Assembly: GCA_015069015.1 (NCBI GenBank) | Contig: SVJK01000014.1 | Location: 1 to 36,777, forward strand | Length of the DNA stretch: 36,777 bases | Reading direction: 5' to 3' | DNA from: Oscillospiraceae bacterium | Lineage (GTDB): Bacteria > Bacillota > Clostridia > UMGS1810 | Shown: piece by piece, positions 32,672 through 36,777 of the stretch | How the letters are laid out: every line of letters begins with the position of its first letter | Numbering within the stretch: position 1 is the first letter of the stretch | The notes under the pieces: generated by a model | The model's input: only the letters and a program-made list of their open reading frames with translations | Databases searched by the model: none | What the model was told of the DNA's origin: nothing | Made by a program: the position numbers and the translations under genes

Positions 32672-32751
32672 TTTTCTCACCTCATTTGAAATTTTATCAC
32701 GAATTATATAAAAAGTCAAAACAATTAGTTATAAAATTGTGTAAAAAACAG

Positions 32752-32822
32752 TTGTAATTTTTCTAAAAAGAATATATAATAATGTATGTGTGTCATTATG
32801 GGTAAAAATGTGTCTTAATGAC
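32752..32822 (+). promoter_or_regulatory. Promoter and leader hairpin of the cysE-cysS-mrnC operon
   Basis: TTGTAA (32752-32757) and TATAAT (32775-32780) are spaced by 17 bases. In the leader, GTCATTA (32792-32798) and TAATGAC (32816-32822) form a 7-bp stem over a 17-base loop, ending a few bases before the TGGAGA ribosome site. The leader of about 50 bases is too short for a T-box. The hairpin may modulate translation or bind a regulator; this is a guess. Confidence 0.6.
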
Positions 32823-32839
32823 AGATTGGAGATTAGCAT

Positions 32840-33535
32840 ATGATTGCTTTATACATAATACTTGGAATTGTTTGCCTGTACTTTTTGGTTTTTACAATTT
32901 TTGCATCGGTAAACATATCAAATATAATGGGAAGAGACCCTGCGGCAAGAAATCCTTTGGAGATATATTTTCTTTATCCCGGTGTACATGCCGTGTCAAA
33001 TCACCGAATTGCTCACTTTTTTTATAAAATCAAACTTTTCTTTATCGCAAGATGCATATCACAGGTTTCAAGATTTTTCACGGGAATAGAAATCCATCCC
33101 GGTGCTCAGATAGGAAAGGGGCTTTTCATTGATCACGGTATGGGGGTTATCATAGGAGAAACAACCATAATAGGTGATAACTGTACCATATATCAGAATG
33201 TAACCCTTGGTGGAACAGGTAAGGACAAGGGGAAACGACATCCCACAATCGGTTCAAACGTAATGATAGGAAGTGGTGCGAAAGTTCTGGGGCCCTTCAC
33301 CGTTGGAGACAATTCAAAAATTGCAGCTAATGCGGTGGTGCTTTCAGAAGTTCCGCCAAATAGCACCTGTGTCGGTGTTCCGGCAAGAGTTGTAAGAATC
33401 AACAATAAAAAAGTCGGCGAAGAACTTGATCAGATTCACATTCCCGATCCTGTCAGTCAGGAACTTTGCAGAATGCAGATAAAGATTGAAGAATTAACAA
33501 AAAAGATAGAAAAACTGGAGGATAAGAAACAATGA
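32840..33535 (+). CDS. cysE: Serine O-acetyltransferase with an N-terminal hydrophobic helix
   Basis: The enzyme acetylates serine with acetyl-CoA, the first step of cysteine synthesis. The left-handed beta-helix is clear ([26 protein letters not shown] and following hexapeptide turns, about residues 78-180). [20 protein letters not shown] (about 34-53) is the normal SAT core start, and HRIAHFFY follows. Residues 1-27 are almost wholly hydrophobic ([20 protein letters not shown]), replacing the charged N-terminal helix usual in EpsC/CysE. The C-terminus ends with a short coiled coil (about 205-231). cysS follows with a 4-base overlap (ATGA), so cysteine production and its use in tRNA charging are linked. 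The ATG at 32840 has TGGAGA upstream. Confidence 0.92.
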   Translation: MIALYIILGIVCLYFLVFTIFASVNISNIMGRDPAARNPLEIYFLYPGVHAVSNHRIAHFFYKIKLFFIARCISQVSRFFTGIEIHPGAQIGKGLFIDHGMGVIIGETTIIGDNCTIYQNVTLGGTGKDKGKRHPTIGSNVMIGSGAKVLGPFTVGDNSKIAANAVVLSEVPPNSTCVGVPARVVRINNKKVGEELDQIHIPDPVSQELCRMQIKIEELTKKIEKLEDKKQ

Positions 33536-34920
33536 AACTTTTCAATAGTATGTCAGGAAAAAAAGAAGAGTTTGTTCCCATTGAAGAGGGCAAAGTAAAA
33601 ATGTATTCCTGCGGACCCACCGTATATAACTATTTTCACATAGGAAATGCAAGACCTTTCATAATTTTTGATACTTTAAGAAGATATTTTGAATACAGGG
33701 GATATGAGGTAAGTTTTGTTCAGAATTTCACAGATATTGACGATAAAATGATAAAACGTGCCAATGAAGAGAATATAACAGTAAGAGAACTTGCTGACAG
33801 ATTCATTGACGAATATTTTAAAGATGCAAAAGGTCTTGGCATAAAAGAGGCAACAGTTCATCCCAGAGCAACGGAAAATATTGATTCCATAATTGAAATC
33901 ATAAAAAATCTTGAAGAAAAAGGCTATGCATATAACGTTGACGGAGATGTATATTTCAGCGTTAAAAAGTTTAAAGATTACGGAAAACTTTCGCATCAGC
34001 CTTTGGAGAATCTTGAACTTGGTGCAAGAATAGAAGTGGGAGACAAGAAAAGAGATCCCATGGACTTTGCAGTATGGAAGGCAAAAAAAGAGGGGGAACC
34101 CGCATGGGAAAGTCCTTGGGGAGAGGGAAGACCCGGATGGCATATTGAATGTAGTGCTATGGCAACAAGATTTTTGGGTGAAACCATAGATATTCACTCA
34201 GGCGGAAAAGATCTTATTTTCCCACATCACGAAAACGAGATTGCACAGAGTGAATGTGCTCATGGTAAGACGTTTGCGAACTACTGGCTTCACAACGGAT
34301 ATATTAACGTGAACAATCAGAAGATGAGCAAATCTCTCGGCAATTTCTTCACGGTAAGAGATGTTGTAAAAGAATTTGAATATATAGTAATCAGATTCTT
34401 TATGCTTTCTGCTCACTACCGCAATCCCATAAACTTCAGTCATGATCTTTTGATGCAGGCAAAATCCGGACTCGAAAGAATCAATACCTGTATAGACAAT
34501 CTTGTTTTTCTTTCAGAATCCGCACAAGGTGAAACATCTTGCGATGAAAACATACAGGCTCTTGACGGATTCAAAGATAATTTCATAACTGCTATGGATG
34601 ATGACATCAATACTGCAGATGCAATTTCAGTTATTTTTGATATTGTTAAGTATGCAAACACTAATTTTAATGAAAATACATCAAAGACAACTTTGGAATA
34701 TACAATCTCACTTTTAAAAGAACTTATGAATGTTCTGGGAATTTTAAAAGAAGATTCAAAAGATTTTCTTGATTCTGATATTGAAGCACTCATAGAAGAA
34801 AGAAACAACGCAAGAAAGAACAAAGATTTCAAACGTGCGGACGAAATCCGTGATATGCTGAAAGACGCCGGAATTATTCTTGAGGATACAAGAGGCGGAG
34901 TAAAATGGAAAAGAGCGTAA
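33532..34920 (+). CDS. cysS: Cysteinyl-tRNA synthetase
   Basis: The class I synthetase joins cysteine to tRNA-Cys. In its 462 residues are the HIGH-type motif YFHIGNARP with the preceding zinc cysteine in YSCGPTVYN (about 24-42), the WHIECSAM and [10 protein letters not shown] zinc-ligand segments (about 203-240) and the KMSKSLGNF loop (about 265-273). A C-terminal helical domain ends with [20 protein letters not shown], typical of the family. It overlaps cysE by 4 bases and is followed one base later by mrnC. Confidence 0.97.
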   Translation: MKLFNSMSGKKEEFVPIEEGKVKMYSCGPTVYNYFHIGNARPFIIFDTLRRYFEYRGYEVSFVQNFTDIDDKMIKRANEENITVRELADRFIDEYFKDAKGLGIKEATVHPRATENIDSIIEIIKNLEEKGYAYNVDGDVYFSVKKFKDYGKLSHQPLENLELGARIEVGDKKRDPMDFAVWKAKKEGEPAWESPWGEGRPGWHIECSAMATRFLGETIDIHSGGKDLIFPHHENEIAQSECAHGKTFANYWLHNGYINVNNQKMSKSLGNFFTVRDVVKEFEYIVIRFFMLSAHYRNPINFSHDLLMQAKSGLERINTCIDNLVFLSESAQGETSCDENIQALDGFKDNFITAMDDDINTADAISVIFDIVKYANTNFNENTSKTTLEYTISLLKELMNVLGILKEDSKDFLDSDIEALIEERNNARKNKDFKRADEIRDMLKDAGIILEDTRGGVKWKRA

Positions 34921-34921
34921 T

Positions 34922-35326
34922 ATGACAGAATTTGATATTTTAGTAGATGCAAATCAGGTTTCGCCCTTATCTCTTGCATATATAGGGGATGCTGTGTATG
35001 AACTATACATTCGTTCATACATTATGCACTCTGTTAATATGCCTGTTGCAAAACTTCATAAAGCAGCAACAAAGTTTGTAAGTGCAAAATCTCAGTCAAA
35101 GATTTATCATATGATAAAAGACAGTCTCACAGAAGAAGAAAATGCCGTTTTCAAAAGGGGCAGGAATGCACATTCATACACAAGTGCCAAGAATGCTGAT
35201 ATTGTTCAATATCGCATTGCAACAGGTCTTGAGGCACTAATTGGTTATCTCTATATAAAAAAAGACACAGAGCGTCTTGAACAAATAATTTCCATGTGCA
35301 TACACTGTGCAGAATCCGAAGAATAA
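34922..35326 (+). CDS. mrnC: Mini-ribonuclease III
   Basis: Mini-III trims the ends of 23S rRNA in Gram-positives. The 134-residue protein has only the RNase III catalytic domain and no double-stranded RNA-binding domain. The signature is PLSLAYIGDAVYELYIRSYI (about residues 15-34), with the catalytic glutamate and aspartate pattern completed later by TGLEALIGYLYI (about 101-112). It follows cysS after one base, as in Bacillus where cysE-cysS-mrnC are adjacent. Confidence 0.94.
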   Translation: MTEFDILVDANQVSPLSLAYIGDAVYELYIRSYIMHSVNMPVAKLHKAATKFVSAKSQSKIYHMIKDSLTEEENAVFKRGRNAHSYTSAKNADIVQYRIATGLEALIGYLYIKKDTERLEQIISMCIHCAESEE

Positions 35327-35366
35327 AAATTTGTAAAGGAACAAAGTATATTTCAGAGGTGACAAT

Positions 35367-36200
35367 ATGGAACTTTTGAAAAAATACTCTGCAATAATCT
35401 TTGGATGTATTACATCGGGAGCCGGAATAGGACTTTTTCTTTCACCGGCTAAAATTGCCGCAGGCGGGGCGTCGGGAATCGGTATATTGTTATATAATCT
35501 TTTTTCGCTTCCTGTTTCTGTTACAGTCATAAGCATTAATGCTCTGCTTGTTATAATAGGCTACAGATATCTTGAAAAATCCATTATTGTAAAAACAGTA
35601 GTATCAACTTTGTTTCTGTCAGTATTCATTGAAATATTTTCAAAGGTATCACTTGGATTTAATGATCCGATAATATCATGCACATACGGAGGAGTATTGG
35701 CAGGATTAGGATCGGGAATTGTTATAAATTCAGGTTCATCAACCGGTGGAAGTGATTTTGGCGCAGTGATTTTACACAGATTCATACCATTTGTCTCTGT
35801 GCCAAGGTTAATGCTTTTTATTGATCTTACGATAGCAATAGTATCCGGCGGGGCGTTTTCTGACATTTCTCTGATGCTGTATGCAGTGGCGGCACTTTTC
35901 ATTGCGTCAAAATCGGCAGAATTTGTTATTGAAGGTGTAAATTTTTCAAAACTTATATTTATAATAAGTGATAAAAACGATGAGATAGCAAAATATATTA
36001 TAGACAGGATTAACAGGGGAGTAACATCCTTTGAAGCAAAGGGTGAGTTTTCGGGAATGGAAAAGAAAGTTCTCATGTGTGCGCTTTCGCCCATTCAGTT
36101 TCCAAAACTCAAATCATATATTCACTCAAAAGATGAAAATGCATTTATAATTCTTTCCGATGCAAGAAATGTGTTCGGCGAGGGTTTTAATATGGAATAG
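35367..36200 (+). CDS. YitT family membrane protein
   Basis: The 277-residue protein has about five to six transmembrane segments (about 1-200, including the glycine-rich ASGIGILLYNLF and NSGSSTGGSDFGAVILHRF) and a cytoplasmic C-terminal DUF2179 domain (about 205-277). Its function is not firmly established in the family. The gene lies 40 bases after mrnC and 22 bases before the transketolase gene, and may be in the same run. No dedicated promoter is evident; AGAGGTG lies before its ATG. Confidence 0.88.
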   Translation: MELLKKYSAIIFGCITSGAGIGLFLSPAKIAAGGASGIGILLYNLFSLPVSVTVISINALLVIIGYRYLEKSIIVKTVVSTLFLSVFIEIFSKVSLGFNDPIISCTYGGVLAGLGSGIVINSGSSTGGSDFGAVILHRFIPFVSVPRLMLFIDLTIAIVSGGAFSDISLMLYAVAALFIASKSAEFVIEGVNFSKLIFIISDKNDEIAKYIIDRINRGVTSFEAKGEFSGMEKKVLMCALSPIQFPKLKSYIHSKDENAFIILSDARNVFGEGFNME

Positions 36201-36222
36201 AAAAACAGGGAGGAATAGGGTT

Positions 36223-36777
36223 ATGTTAACCAATACACAACTTGAACTTACAGCTTACAAAATCAGAAGACACGCCATTGATGGTGTGTATAGTGCTGCT
36301 TCGGGACATCCGGGCGGTTCACTCTCAATATCGGACATATTGTCTGTGTTGTATTTCGATGAAATGAATGTTGATCCTAAAGATCCTCAAAATCCTTCGA
36401 GAGACAGATTTGTCCTTTCAAAAGGTCACTGTGCTCCTGCACTCTACGGTGCACTTGCAGAAAAAGGATTTATTCCAAAAGAGGACATTAAAACTTTGAG
36501 GAAATCAGACAGTTACCTTCAGGGACATCCTGACATGAAATCAATTCCCGGAGTTGATATGTCAACAGGCTCTCTTGGTCAGGGCATATGTGCTGCAAAC
36601 GGAATGGCGCTTGCTGCAAAGCTTGACAATAAAGACTATAGAGTATACACAATTTTAGGAGACGGCGAACTTGAAGAAGGACAAGTATGGGAAGCGGCTA
36701 TGTTTGCATCCCACTATAAACTTGATAATCTCACTGCATTTGTAGACTTTAACGGACTTCAGATTGACGGAGACATA
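36223..36777 (+). CDS. Transketolase, N-terminal subunit (partial, cut by window end)
   Basis: The first 185 residues are present and open to the window edge. They match the thiamine diphosphate-binding half of transketolase: SAASGHPGGSLSISD, SKGHCAPALYGALAEKG, HPDMKSIPGVDMSTGSLGQG, and GDGELEEGQVWEAA, which holds the magnesium-diphosphate contact. Clostridia often split transketolase into N- and C-terminal subunits; the downstream half is outside the window, so I cannot distinguish a split from a single long gene. AGGGAGGAA lies about 8 bases before the ATG. The enzyme would act in the pentose phosphate pathway. Confidence 0.92.
   Translation, partial: MLTNTQLELTAYKIRRHAIDGVYSAASGHPGGSLSISDILSVLYFDEMNVDPKDPQNPSRDRFVLSKGHCAPALYGALAEKGFIPKEDIKTLRKSDSYLQGHPDMKSIPGVDMSTGSLGQGICAANGMALAAKLDNKDYRVYTILGDGELEEGQVWEAAMFASHYKLDNLTAFVDFNGLQIDGDI

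Noticed and set aside
32720-32839. T-box riboswitch before cysE-cysS
   Set aside because: The promoter leaves a leader of about 50 bases with one short hairpin and no T-box sequence or specifier stem.
36223-36777. 1-deoxy-xylulose 5-phosphate synthase instead of transketolase
   Set aside because: The start and the STGSLGQG and GDGELEEGQVWEA segments fit the transketolase N-terminal half rather than DXS.

Overview
The window looks like chromosomal DNA of an AT-rich, anaerobic, endospore-forming Firmicute (class Clostridia). The evidence is a SigG-type forespore sigma factor, rubrerythrin, a type III glutamine synthetase, a two-gene cobalamin methionine synthase, an EpsC/CysE-cysS-mrnC cluster and a mreC-mreD-PBP2-minD-mgsA cluster. 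No phage, plasmid, insertion sequence or CRISPR array is visible. It reads as core genome with a few odd proteins and repeats.

Layout. 32-784 (minus): tRNA-Ser(CGA) and rubrerythrin. 932-6618 (plus): cardiolipin synthase; glutamine synthetase III behind a promoter-proximal terminator hairpin; undecaprenyl-diphosphatase; a TIM-barrel isomerase/epimerase. 6772-9062 (plus): a polar amino-acid ABC transporter operon. 9139-10032: a GIY-YIG protein and an HD protein, convergent. 10033-10390: a gene-free stretch of hairpins and repeats. 10391-14944 (minus): an operon of a PurF-like protein, the methionine synthase activation subunit and the methionine synthase core. 15068-17848 (minus): sigG, a sugar-kinase-like phosphotransferase and a nucleotidyltransferase, with a divergent AraC regulator at 18026. 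18969-22460 (plus): zapA, a U32 protein, dut, maf. 22500-27173 (plus): mreC, mreD, PBP2, a MinD-like ATPase, methylglyoxal synthase. 27426-28787 (minus): M18 aminopeptidase. 28948-32377 (plus): esterase, AEC transporter, DUF6062-like protein, polyprenyl synthetase. 32462-32671 (minus): a small cysteine protein. 32840-36777 (plus): cysE, cysS, mrnC, a YitT protein and a transketolase N-terminal subunit cut by the window edge.

The strongest oddity is the ABC transporter's binding protein (6772-7587). Its two half-domains are in reversed order relative to the usual SBP_bac_3 family, joined by a linker. It reads as a clean natural circular permutation that keeps the signal peptide, the lipobox and the ligand-contacting motifs. 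Other points of interest: a PurF homologue with no glutaminase cysteine inside a methionine synthase operon; a sigG leader whose hairpin hides the ribosome binding site and overlaps a sigma-F-like promoter; a possible antitermination leader before glutamine synthetase; and a repeat that follows terminators. Many promoters fit the sigma-A consensus with exactly 17-base spacers; these were read by eye, not scored.
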